From: Verrucomicrobiota bacterium
GTDB lineage: Bacteria; Verrucomicrobiota; Verrucomicrobiia; Limisphaerales; SXTU01
Reading direction: 5' to 3'
Length of the DNA stretch: 33,837 bases
Assembly: GCA_016235545.1 (NCBI GenBank)
Contig: JACRKB010000011.1
Span: 1 to 33,837 of the forward strand
Shown here: positions 24,619-32,570 of the stretch, in pieces
Position numbering within the stretch: the first letter of the stretch is position 1
Layout: each line of letters starts with the position of its first letter
Made by a program: the position numbers and the translations under genes
The notes under the pieces: model-generated
Seen by the model: only the letters and a program-made list of their open reading frames with translations
Databases searched by the model: none
Told to the model about the DNA's origin: nothing

Positions 24619-26849
24619 GCACGGCAACCCTACTCGCACCTGAGCAACTCAAACTCGACGTGATGAACGCACCTCAATCTCCACCCGCGCCGCGCGAGTT
24701 CAAAAATCTCCACCGCGAAGTCACCGCCGACGCCATCGCCGTCCTCACCTTCGACCGGCCCGACTCCGCCGCGAACATCTTCGACCGCGCCACGCTGGAG
24801 GAACTCAACGCCCACCTCGACGCCATCGAGCGCGACTCCACCTTGCGCGGCGTCGTGCTCGTCAGCGCCAAGCCCGGCATCTTCATTGCCGGCGCGGACC
24901 TGCATTCGCTTTCCACCGCGCCGATGAACGCGCTGCGCGAGATGGTCGAGTTTGGCCAGCGCGTCTTCAGCCGGCTCGCCGCGCTCCCGCTGCCGACTGC
25001 CGCCGCGATTCACGGCGCGTGCCTGGGCGGCGGGTTCGAAGTCTGCCTCGCGTGCGACTTCCGTTTCGCCACGCCCGACAAGGCCACAAAGCTCGGCCTT
25101 CCCGAGGTGCTGCTCGGCATCCTGCCCGCGTGGGGCGGCAGCACGCGGCTCCCGCGCCTCATCGGCCTGCCGAAGGCGCTCGACCTTATCCTCGCTGGTA
25201 AAACTGTTGTCTCTAAGCAGGCCCTCAAACTCGGCATGGTGGACGACCTCGTGCCGAACGAGAGCTTGCTCACCGTCGCGCTGGCGAAAGTCGCAAAGGC
25301 TGGCCGCAAGCCTCATCGCGTCACACCCCTTGAAATTAAGGCCACGAACAACATCATCGCCGGCAACCTCATCTCCATGCTCACCCAACCGAAGCTCTTC
25401 AAGAAGACACGCGGCCACTACCCCGCCGTGCTCAAGGCGCTCGAAGTCGTGACGCTTGGCGTGGGCCGCTCGGAGGAACGCGCGTTGAAGCTGGAGGCCG
25501 ATGCGATTTGCCAGCTCGCGCAGACCGAGGCGGCGAAGAATCTGATTCGCGTCTTCTTTCTCCAGGAGCGCGCGAAGAAACTCACCTTGGAGCCCGGACG
25601 CCCACGTCCGGGTCACGCGGCTGCGGACGTGGGCGTCCGCGCTCCAGTGAAGCGCGCCACCGTCATCGGCGCGGGCGTGATGGGCGCGGGCATCGCGCAA
25701 TGGCTCGCGGCGCGCGGCGTGTCCGTGATGTTGCGCGACATCAACACCGATGCCGTTGGTCGCGGCATGGCGACGGTAGGCAAGCTCTTCGCCGATGGCG
25801 TGAAACGCCGCACTTTCACGCCGGTCGAGGCGCGCGCGGCGATGGACAAGATTTCTCCGGTCGTCGAGTTGCCTTCGCTGCGTCGCGCGGATGTCGTCAT
25901 CGAGGCCGCCGTGGAGAAGATGGACTTGAAGAAGGACATCTTCCGCAAGCTGGAGCAGCTCGCCGGGCCGGACACGATTCTCGCCACGAACACCTCCGCG
26001 CTCTCCGTCACCGAGCTGGCCGAGAGCCTCATCGCTCGCGAGCGCGTCGTGGGCATCCACTTCTTCAACCCGGTGCATCGGATGCAGCTCGTGGAGGTCA
26101 TCCACACGCCGCACACGGATGCCGAGGTCACGCGGCGCGCGCTGAAGTTCGTGCAAGCAATGGGCAAGCTCCCCGTGCTCGTGAAGGACAGCCCGGGCTT
26201 CGTCGTGAACCGCGTGCTGATGCCGTATCTCGTCGAGGCGGCGCGGCTGTTCGAGATGGGCGCGGAAGTCATGGACCTCGATGAGGCGATGCTCGACTTC
26301 GGGATGCCGATGGGCCCGCTGCGGCTCGTGGACGAGGTCGGCACGGACGTTTCCCTGCATGTGGCCGAGACGCTGGCGAGCCATTACCACCGGCGCATGG
26401 CGGTGCCGGAAGTTCTCTCCAAGCTCGTGAAGGGTGGCCATCTCGGGCGCAAGTCGGGCGAGGGGTTTTACATTCACCAAGGCAAGGAAGCCTCAGTGGG
26501 CGAAGCCGCCGAGCGCTTCGTGAAGGACGACTCCGCCGCGAACCTCGACCGCGCCGACCTCACGCTCCGCATGGTGCTGCTCATGGTCAACGAAGCCGCG
26601 CGTTGCGTGGAGGAGGGCATCGTGAGCGGCCCGGAGGATGTGGACTTCGCGATGATTATGGGCGCGGGCTTCGCGCCGTTCCGTGGCGGCCCGCTGCGTC
26701 ACGCGGACACGGTCGGCGTGGCGAATGTCGTGCGCGCGATGAACGAGCTAGTGGACGAAGGCGAGGAACGCTTCGCCCCGTGCGCCTTGCTGAAGGATTT
26801 GGCTGCGAAGGATGGTAAACTCTACCCCGAGAAAGGAGTGTTGATATGA
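24615..26849 (+). CDS. fadJ: Fatty acid oxidation multifunctional enzyme (enoyl-CoA hydratase/3-hydroxyacyl-CoA dehydrogenase)
   Basis: A 744-residue alpha subunit that hydrates enoyl-CoA and then oxidises 3-hydroxyacyl-CoA with NAD. The crotonase domain (about 30-220) has FIAGADLHSL (90-99) and GACLGGGFEV (134-143), with Glu142 and Glu164 as catalytic candidates. The dehydrogenase domain starts at about 347 with GAGVMGAG, has His482 in GIHFFNPVHRMQ and ends normally. Between the two domains, residues 325-344 are encoded by a 59-bp palindromic element and include AADVGVRAP. ATGA overlaps join it to the thiolase upstream and the acyl-CoA dehydrogenase downstream. It pairs naturally with the FadI-type thiolase. 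Confidence 0.94.
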   Translation: MSTATLLAPEQLKLDVMNAPQSPPAPREFKNLHREVTADAIAVLTFDRPDSAANIFDRATLEELNAHLDAIERDSTLRGVVLVSAKPGIFIAGADLHSLSTAPMNALREMVEFGQRVFSRLAALPLPTAAAIHGACLGGGFEVCLACDFRFATPDKATKLGLPEVLLGILPAWGGSTRLPRLIGLPKALDLILAGKTVVSKQALKLGMVDDLVPNESLLTVALAKVAKAGRKPHRVTPLEIKATNNIIAGNLISMLTQPKLFKKTRGHYPAVLKALEVVTLGVGRSEERALKLEADAICQLAQTEAAKNLIRVFFLQERAKKLTLEPGRPRPGHAAADVGVRAPVKRATVIGAGVMGAGIAQWLAARGVSVMLRDINTDAVGRGMATVGKLFADGVKRRTFTPVEARAAMDKISPVVELPSLRRADVVIEAAVEKMDLKKDIFRKLEQLAGPDTILATNTSALSVTELAESLIARERVVGIHFFNPVHRMQLVEVIHTPHTDAEVTRRALKFVQAMGKLPVLVKDSPGFVVNRVLMPYLVEAARLFEMGAEVMDLDEAMLDFGMPMGPLRLVDEVGTDVSLHVAETLASHYHRRMAVPEVLSKLVKGGHLGRKSGEGFYIHQGKEASVGEAAERFVKDDSAANLDRADLTLRMVLLMVNEAARCVEEGIVSGPEDVDFAMIMGAGFAPFRGGPLRHADTVGVANVVRAMNELVDEGEERFAPCALLKDLAAKDGKLYPEKGVLI
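25588..25646. repeat. Protein-coding palindromic element, copy 2
   Basis: The arms 25588-25610 and 25624-25646 are inverted with one mismatch in 23 bp. It is translated in frame as PGRPRPGH then AADVGVRAP at the hydratase/dehydrogenase junction of FadJ. A 30-base stretch ending at 25646 is identical to the complement of the right-hand part of copy 1 (7191-7266). Confidence 0.95.
26832..26838 (+). promoter_or_regulatory. Ribosome binding site of the acyl-CoA dehydrogenase gene
   Basis: AAAGGAG, seven bases before ATG 26846. It is the strongest Shine-Dalgarno in the window. Confidence 0.85.
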
Positions 26850-28780
26850 AAACGCTCGAACCTCCCACTATGGAAACACGCCCCACACCCCACGGTGACG
26901 ACGCCGCGCAGGTCATCGACACCTCGAAGATGAACGCCGGCCAGCGCGCCGCACTGGAGATGACCGAGTCCGCGCGCGACGCCGCGTCCGAGAAGGGCAG
27001 CTTCGCCGCGAACCTTTTCATGGGCCGCTACGAGCTGGACCGCCTGCTGCCGTATCCCGTGCAGTCGCACGAGGACCGCGACCAGGGCGACGCCTTTCTC
27101 GCGCGGCTGGAATCGTTCCTCCGCGCCAACGTGGACCCCGACGAGATTGACCGCACCGGAGAGATTCCCGACGAGGTCATTGAGGGCCTCGCGAAGCTCG
27201 GCGCATTCGGCATCAAGATTTCACCGTCGCTCGGCGGCCTCGGGCTGTCGCAAACCAATTACTGTCGCGCCGCCGTTTTGCTCGGCAGCTATTGCAGCAA
27301 CCTCGCCGCGCTCGTCTCCGCGCACCAAAGCATCGGCGTGCCGCAGCCGTTGATTCTCTTCGGCACCGACGAGCAGAAGAAGAACTGGCTGCCGCGTTGC
27401 GCGAAGGGCGAGATTTCCGCCTTCGCGCTCACCGAGCCGGGCGTCGGCTCGGACCCCGCGACGCTCCAGACGCACGCGGAGCCAACGCCCGACGGTCAGC
27501 ACTTCGTCATCAACGGCGAGAAGCTCTGGTGCACCAACCTTCTCAAGGCTGGCGTGCTCGTCGTGATGGCGCAGACACCGCCGAAGCTCGTCAACGGCAA
27601 GGAACGCAAGCAGGTCACGGCGTTCATCGTGGACATGGATACGCCGGGCATCGAAATCGCGCACCGCTGCCGCTTCATGGGCTTGCGCGCGCTCTACAAC
27701 GGCGTCGTGCGCTTCACCGACGTGAAGGTGCCGCGCGCGAACATCATCCTCGGCGAAGGCAAGGGCTTAAAGGTCGCGCTCTCCACGTTGAACACAGGCC
27801 GCCTCACGTTGCCCGCCGCATGCACGGGCCTCGCGAAGCGCTGTCTCGAAGTCAGCCGCAAGTGGTCCGCCGAGCGCGTCCAGTGGGGCGCGCCCATCGG
27901 CAAGCACGCCGCCATCGCCGACAAGCTCGGGCGCATGGCCGCGAACATCTTCGCGATGGAGGCGATGACGCTCTACACCGCGAGCCTCGTGGACCGCGAC
28001 AAGAAGGCGGACATCCGCCTCGAAGCCGCGATGTGCAAACTCTGGGGCAGCGAGCGCGCGTGGGAAATCGTGGACGACACGATGCAGATTCGCGGCGGGC
28101 GCGGCTACGAGACCGCGCAGTCGCTGAAGGAGCGCGGCGAGGAACCTATCGCCGTCGAGCGCCTCCTGCGCGACTGCCGCATCAACACCATCTTCGAGGG
28201 CAGCAGCGAAATCATGCGGCTCTTCATCGCGCGCGAGGCGTTGGACCCGCATTTGAAAGTGGCAGGCGCGGTGCTGAACTCTCAGTTGCCCCTGGGCGTT
28301 CGCGCCGGGGCCGCCATGAAAGCCGGACTCTTCTACGCCGGTTGGTATCCGCAGCAATGGTTCCCGTCGCTCGGGTCGGTGGGCGCGCATCCCAAGCTCG
28401 CGAAGCATCTCAAGTTCGCCCGCCGCACTGCGCGGAAGCTCGCGCGTTCGCTCTTCCACGCGATGGCGCTGAACGGCCCGAAGCTGGAGAAGCAGCAAGT
28501 CTTGCTCGGCCGCTTCGTGGACATCGGCACGGAAATCTTCGCGCTCACCGCGACGTGCGCGCGGGCCGAGGCGAAGTTGAAGGAGGCCAAGAGCCTCGAA
28601 GAGAAGGAGTCGCTGCTCCAGCTCGTGGAATGTTTTTGCCAGCAAGCCCGCCTGCGCATCGCACGGCACTTCGACGGCTTGCATCACAACGCCGACCGCG
28701 CGGGCTACAAGCTGGCGCAAGGCGTTCTCTCCGGTCGGCTCGGCTGGCTGGAGGAAGGAATTGTCGCTCACAAGAAGTGA
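26846..28780 (+). CDS. Acyl-CoA dehydrogenase (long-chain, VLCAD/ACAD9-like)
   Basis: A 644-residue FAD enzyme that introduces the first double bond into acyl-CoA. The core (about 85-470) has the FALTEPGVGSD and GEKLWCTN motifs (193-203 and 224-231), the FAD-contacting GGRGY (417-421) and base Glu451 in IFEGSSEIMRLF. An extra C-terminal alpha-helical domain (about 490-644) makes it the longer, VLCAD/ACAD9-like type rather than the 380-residue short-chain type. The first 80 residues are a low-complexity extension and no signal peptide is seen. It overlaps fadJ by ATGA and is followed by a good terminator. With fadI and fadJ it completes one full turn of beta-oxidation. Confidence 0.94.
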   Translation: MKTLEPPTMETRPTPHGDDAAQVIDTSKMNAGQRAALEMTESARDAASEKGSFAANLFMGRYELDRLLPYPVQSHEDRDQGDAFLARLESFLRANVDPDEIDRTGEIPDEVIEGLAKLGAFGIKISPSLGGLGLSQTNYCRAAVLLGSYCSNLAALVSAHQSIGVPQPLILFGTDEQKKNWLPRCAKGEISAFALTEPGVGSDPATLQTHAEPTPDGQHFVINGEKLWCTNLLKAGVLVVMAQTPPKLVNGKERKQVTAFIVDMDTPGIEIAHRCRFMGLRALYNGVVRFTDVKVPRANIILGEGKGLKVALSTLNTGRLTLPAACTGLAKRCLEVSRKWSAERVQWGAPIGKHAAIADKLGRMAANIFAMEAMTLYTASLVDRDKKADIRLEAAMCKLWGSERAWEIVDDTMQIRGGRGYETAQSLKERGEEPIAVERLLRDCRINTIFEGSSEIMRLFIAREALDPHLKVAGAVLNSQLPLGVRAGAAMKAGLFYAGWYPQQWFPSLGSVGAHPKLAKHLKFARRTARKLARSLFHAMALNGPKLEKQQVLLGRFVDIGTEIFALTATCARAEAKLKEAKSLEEKESLLQLVECFCQQARLRIARHFDGLHHNADRAGYKLAQGVLSGRLGWLEEGIVAHKK

Positions 28781-28808
28781 GCGAGCCTAGCCGAGCGGCT
28801 AGCCCGGC

Positions 28809-28853
28809 ACCCGGTCGCGTTCTCTGTCCCCCCGCGGCCGGGTTTCCATTTTC
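28809..28853 (+). terminator. Terminator after the lipid-degradation cluster
   Basis: An 11-bp stem with one G-T pair (28809-28819 with 28833-28843, core cccgg) is followed by tttccatttt. It starts 29 bases after the acyl-CoA dehydrogenase stop. A smaller hairpin (ctagcc, ggctag) lies at 28787-28802. Confidence 0.75.
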
Positions 28854-28855
28854 CC

Positions 28856-28926
28856 GTGCCGGCGATTTGAAACCGCCGTTTGTTCGGTCGGGAGAACGAA
28901 AGACGGCGACTGGAGGTCGCCGGCAC
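28856..28926. repeat. Inverted repeat, GTGCCGGCGA family
   Basis: The arms 28856-28880 and 28902-28926 share the outer gtgccggcga with its complement and an inner cgccgt. It lies just downstream of the terminator, and part of its right end touches the 3' side of the convergent oxidoreductase. A single-armed relative (aagtcgccggca) is at about 32557. Confidence 0.8.
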
Positions 28927-28931
28927 TCTGC

Positions 28932-30233
28932 TCAGACCTTTGGTTCCCAGCCGGGGCGATACTCGCGCTTCCAAAGCTTTTGCGCCTCAGGGTTGCCGAG
29001 GATGCGGCCGGTCTTCGGGTCAATGTTCAGCACTGAGCTGGTGCGGTAGGCGATGTTCGCAAGGTGGCAGAGCAGCGTGCTTTTCTGGCCTTCGCTGATG
29101 GGCGAGTTCAGCGGCTTGTTCTCGCGGATGGCGTCGGAGAAATTCTTGAAGTGTGGGATGTCGCCGCCGCCGGGGCCGCCGGTCTTTTTCTCCACTTCCT
29201 TGCCCGTGTTGTCGAAGACGGTGTAGTCGTTGCCGCCGTTCATGGTCATGGAACCCTTCTCGCCATAGAAGGCGACGAACGGGTTCTTCTCGCCCTTGCG
29301 CGGGTTGCACGAGCTTACGTCCCACGAGGCACCGGAATGGCCGAAGTCAAAGAGCGCCGATCCCGTGTCAGGTGTCTCCTGGTCGTCGTCGAAGTGATAA
29401 CGTCCGCCAAGGAAGGTGACTTTCGTCGGGTAGTCCACTCCGAGACCCCAGCGGGCGACGTCCAGCCCGTGCGGCCCGTTGTTGGCCAGCTCGCCGCCGC
29501 CGTAATGCCAATGCCAGTGCCAGTCGTATGGATGGAGGTTGCTCTTGTAAGGCCGCTCCGGAGCGGGGCCTTGCCAGAGCGACCAGTTCAATGTCTCCGG
29601 CGGATTGCCGAGCTGGCCCTTCTTAATGGAGGCGCGCGCGCCGCTGTAATAGCTGCGGGAGCAAAGGATTTTGCCAATCACGCCCTCACGCAGTTTTTGG
29701 ATCCCCTCGATGACATTGGCGTAGCTGCGACGCTGGTTGCCCATCTGGCACTTGCGCTTGTGTTTCGCCGCCGCAGCGACGATGGCCTCGGCTTCCCAAG
29801 GATTGTGGCTTCCAGGCTTCTCGACATAGACGTGTTTGCCGGCCTGCATGGCCATGATGGCCGCTGGCGCGTGCCAGAAGTTCGGCGTGGCGATGGAGAC
29901 AGCGTCCACGTTCTTGTCGTCGAGGATGCGTCGGAAATCGCCGACTCCCTGGGGCTTGCGGGTCGCTGTCGGCTGCTTGGACTCGGCTGTCTTGAGGCCG
30001 CTGGCAAGCCGCGCGGAGTCCACATCGCACACGTAGGCGACCTCGACGTTGTTGACGCCCAGATGCCCGGAGACATGCGCCATGCCGCGCGAGAGGCCGA
30101 TGACGCCGACAACGACGCGGTTGCCAGGGCTTTCAGCGGGCAGGACGGATGGCGGCCTGCTCAACGCGAGTATTGCGCCGAGAGCGCCGGTGGACTGGAC
30201 GAAACCGCGACGAGTGACAGGCGAGGAGTTCAT
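28932..30233 (-). CDS. Tat-exported Gfo/Idh/MocA family oxidoreductase
   Basis: A 433-residue NAD(P)-dependent oxidoreductase. The N terminus has a twin-arginine signal (TRRGFVQ, about 7-13) followed by a hydrophobic stretch, so it is predicted to be folded in the cytoplasm and exported. A Rossmann region ([11 protein letters not shown], about 41-51) and the family motif EKPGSHNP (about 137-144) follow. The C-terminal half is rich in His and Trp ([22 protein letters not shown]), as in the substrate-binding part of these enzymes. The exported group is expanded in Verrucomicrobiota and thought to act on sugars, though the substrate is unknown. It is convergent with the lipid cluster. Confidence 0.9.
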   Translation of the reverse strand: MNSSPVTRRGFVQSTGALGAILALSRPPSVLPAESPGNRVVVGVIGLSRGMAHVSGHLGVNNVEVAYVCDVDSARLASGLKTAESKQPTATRKPQGVGDFRRILDDKNVDAVSIATPNFWHAPAAIMAMQAGKHVYVEKPGSHNPWEAEAIVAAAAKHKRKCQMGNQRRSYANVIEGIQKLREGVIGKILCSRSYYSGARASIKKGQLGNPPETLNWSLWQGPAPERPYKSNLHPYDWHWHWHYGGGELANNGPHGLDVARWGLGVDYPTKVTFLGGRYHFDDDQETPDTGSALFDFGHSGASWDVSSCNPRKGEKNPFVAFYGEKGSMTMNGGNDYTVFDNTGKEVEKKTGGPGGGDIPHFKNFSDAIRENKPLNSPISEGQKSTLLCHLANIAYRTSSVLNIDPKTGRILGNPEAQKLWKREYRPGWEPKV

Positions 30234-30287
30234 TTGTGAAGTTTTCGATGCGAGAACGGGCGGTTGAATTCAGCGGAGCTTTGGGCC

Positions 30288-30361
30288 TTGCGTGTTCCGT
30301 ATTGCGTGTTGCGTGAACTCGGCAGTGCGCCTTGGTTTTTCACGCAACACGCAACACGCCC
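30288..30361. repeat. Inverted pair of heptamer arrays
   Basis: The left array is ttgcgtg, ttccgta, ttgcgtg, ttgcgtg (30288-30315). The right array is cacgcaa, cacgcaa, cacgccc (30341-30361). It sits between the superoxide dismutase stop and the oxidoreductase start and is the non-coding form of the array translated at 17841-17868. Confidence 0.9.
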
Positions 30362-30367
30362 AACCCC

Positions 30368-30952
30368 TCACTGCTTCGGGTTCGCCACGCCGATGGTGCC
30401 GAAGCCAATGCGTGCGCCCGCGTTGCCCACCGGCTGTCCGCCGTCGTCGGGCTTCGCGTGGACGATGACGCCGCGTCCGACGATGGGGTTCTTCACGCCG
30501 ATCATGGAGATGTTGTTGAATTCGGCGCGATAGACCGCCTTGCCGGTGCTGTCCGCCTGCAGGTTGCCGAGATCGCCCGCGTGGCGCTCGTTGGTTCCAG
30601 GCAGGCCGTGGGTCTTTTCCTCCGGATTGTAATGGCCGCCCGCCTTCATGCCGTCAGGAGTGGTGCCGTCGCCAAACTCATGGATATGCATTGCGTGCTG
30701 CTGGTTTGGCGTCAGGCCGGAGATTTCCGCATAGACATACACGACCCCGGCGACCTCGGTGAAGCGCACGACGCCCGAGCACTTGTTCCCGGCGGTGGGC
30801 TGCACGACAGCGACGAGTTGTTTGATGCTGTCAAACCCGTGGTTGTGGTCGTGGCGTGAGTGGTCGTCGTGACCCGTGGAGGCGCAGCCGGAGGTGAAGA
30901 CGGCGTAGGCGGCGGCGAGGACGCTGGTGGCGAGCGAGAACGGTTTGTTCAT
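30368..30952 (-). CDS. sodC: Cu/Zn superoxide dismutase lipoprotein
   Basis: A 194-residue exported enzyme that converts superoxide to peroxide and oxygen. The lipobox SGC gives lipidated Cys23. A His/Asp-rich strip (GHDDHSRHDHNHG, 27-39) may bind or deliver metal. Copper ligands are His89, His91, His107 and His165. Zinc ligands are His107, His115, His124 and Asp127. The guiding Arg181 (GNAGAR) is kept. Both cysteines of the usual intrasubunit disulfide are missing: the loop reads FGDGTTPDGMKAGG, and the C-terminal CGVIG is FGTIG with Phe184. The only other cysteine, Cys58, lies elsewhere. A heptamer element follows the stop. Confidence 0.92.
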   Translation of the reverse strand: MNKPFSLATSVLAAAYAVFTSGCASTGHDDHSRHDHNHGFDSIKQLVAVVQPTAGNKCSGVVRFTEVAGVVYVYAEISGLTPNQQHAMHIHEFGDGTTPDGMKAGGHYNPEEKTHGLPGTNERHAGDLGNLQADSTGKAVYRAEFNNISMIGVKNPIVGRGVIVHAKPDDGGQPVGNAGARIGFGTIGVANPKQ

Positions 30953-31140
30953 GGAGGAGGCGAGTAGAGCAGTGGTGAATTAATGGTTCGCGCGGAAAGT
31001 AGCGACCGCCCCGCCCGCAAACAAGCGGGGAATCAGTCATAGATGAGTGCAGGGCGCGTTTGAATGAGGCCGCACGTAGCAAGCATGGCGCGCAGCCAGC
31101 TCGTGTTCTTGAAGCTCATTCGATGGCGTCCGGCACGCTG

Positions 31141-32466
31141 CTACCTCTTCCCCACCAGTTCCAGCACCGCCGCTGTCATCGCAGTCACGCCGGTCTTGAG
31201 CGTCGGCTCGGGGACGGGGGCGAACTTGCTGGAGTGCAGCGAGGGGAGGGTCTTGCCGGTCTTGATGCTCTCGGTGACGGATTCCTTCGTGATGGTGCCA
31301 AGCCAGAAGATGCAGATGGGAATCTTCGGCTCCACGCGGCCGAACAAGCCGAAGTCTTCCGCACCCATCACGGGTTTCTTCGCGACGATGTTGCCGTCGC
31401 CCACGGAGCGGCCAATCGCGCCCATGATGCGCTTGGTGAGCGCGGGGTCGTTGTAGGTGGACTTCGCGCCTTCGTCGGAAACCTCGACGGTGGGCATCAG
31501 CTTCTCGGGAACGCCGGCGGCGAGGGCTTGCCCGCGCACGATGCGCCTCAGCGCGGCTATGGAGTTGTCCCGCACTTCATCCGAGTAGCTGCGGAGCGTG
31601 AGCTGGAGGCGGACTTCGTCGGGGATGATGTTGTGCTTGGTGCCGCCGTGGATGGAGCCGACGGTGACGACCGCCGGGTCGGTGGGCGAGGTCTCGCGGC
31701 TCACGATGGTCTGGAGGCCGAGGATGATTTGCGCGGAGAGGACGATGGGGTCCTTGGCCGTGTGCGGCCACGCGCCGTGTCCGCTCACACCGCGCACGAG
31801 GATGTCCACGGTATCGGCGTTCGCGAGCGCGAAGCCCTCGGTGTGACCCACGGTGCCGGCGGGCAAATCGCTCGCGGCGTGCAGTGCGAGGCAGAAGTCG
31901 GGCCGGGGAAAACGCTTGTAAAGCCCCTCGGCCAGCATCGCCTTCGCGCCGCCGACACGTTCCTCGGCGGGCTGGCCGATGAAGACGAGCGTGCCGCTCC
32001 ACTTGTCGCGCAGCGCGTTGAGCACGCGCGCGGTGCCGATGAAGGAGGTCATGTGGATGTCGTGCGCGCAGGCGTGCATGGTGGGCACGTCGTTGCCCTT
32101 GTCGTCCTTCGTGCGGGCCTTGCTGGCGTAGGGCAGACCGGTTTCCTCCAGCACGGGCAGGCCGTCCAGGTCAGTGCGGACGAGGATGGTTGGGCCGGGG
32201 CCGTTCTTGAGCACACCGACGATGCCGTGACCGCCGACCTTCGTGGTGACGTCGAAACCGGCTTGCCTCAACTCGTCAGCCACGCGCGCGGCGGTCTTCA
32301 CTTCTTGGAAGGAGATTTCCGGGTTGGCGTGGAGGTGTTTGTAGAGTTCGAGCAGGCGCGTGTATTCGGCCTCCAAGCGGGCGCGGACGGCGGGCTGGGC
32401 ATCAGCGGCGGGGAGTTGAACTGCCGTGAACAGCGCGGCGGCGAACAGGGCGGAGAGAGGTTTCAT
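31141..32466 (-). CDS. Secreted M20 family amidohydrolase
   Basis: A 441-residue exported metallohydrolase of the IAA-amino acid hydrolase/hippuricase-like M20D group. The signal peptide is MKPLSALFAAALFTAVQLPAADA. Metal-binding candidates are Cys133 and His135 in HACAHDIHM, then AEERVGGA with paired Glu, and later LHAASDLP and HGAWPH. The C-terminal MGAEDFG motif completes the family pattern. M20D enzymes remove acyl groups from amino acids or cleave amide-linked conjugates; the natural substrate is unknown. The frame is open upstream past 33000, but that part overlaps the NfeD gene and lacks the signal peptide start, so ATG 32466 is used. Confidence 0.9.
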   Translation of the reverse strand: MKPLSALFAAALFTAVQLPAADAQPAVRARLEAEYTRLLELYKHLHANPEISFQEVKTAARVADELRQAGFDVTTKVGGHGIVGVLKNGPGPTILVRTDLDGLPVLEETGLPYASKARTKDDKGNDVPTMHACAHDIHMTSFIGTARVLNALRDKWSGTLVFIGQPAEERVGGAKAMLAEGLYKRFPRPDFCLALHAASDLPAGTVGHTEGFALANADTVDILVRGVSGHGAWPHTAKDPIVLSAQIILGLQTIVSRETSPTDPAVVTVGSIHGGTKHNIIPDEVRLQLTLRSYSDEVRDNSIAALRRIVRGQALAAGVPEKLMPTVEVSDEGAKSTYNDPALTKRIMGAIGRSVGDGNIVAKKPVMGAEDFGLFGRVEPKIPICIFWLGTITKESVTESIKTGKTLPSLHSSKFAPVPEPTLKTGVTAMTAAVLELVGKR

Positions 32467-32570
32467 GGATGGAAGAGTTGCGGCGAGCGTAGGAAAATGG
32501 CGACGCGAGAGCAAGCTGCGGAGCTGCGGATAACCGCTCTCTGTCCTAGCCACTGCAAGTCGCCGGCAAT

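Noticed and set aside
21516-26480. Minus-strand frames of over 500 residues opposite the ligase and fadJ genes
   Set aside because: They mirror the codon pattern of the plus-strand genes and show no motifs.
31009-31030. ccccgc/gcgggg hairpin upstream of sodC
   Set aside because: The stem is only 6 bp and no T-run follows on either strand, so a terminator call is not supported.
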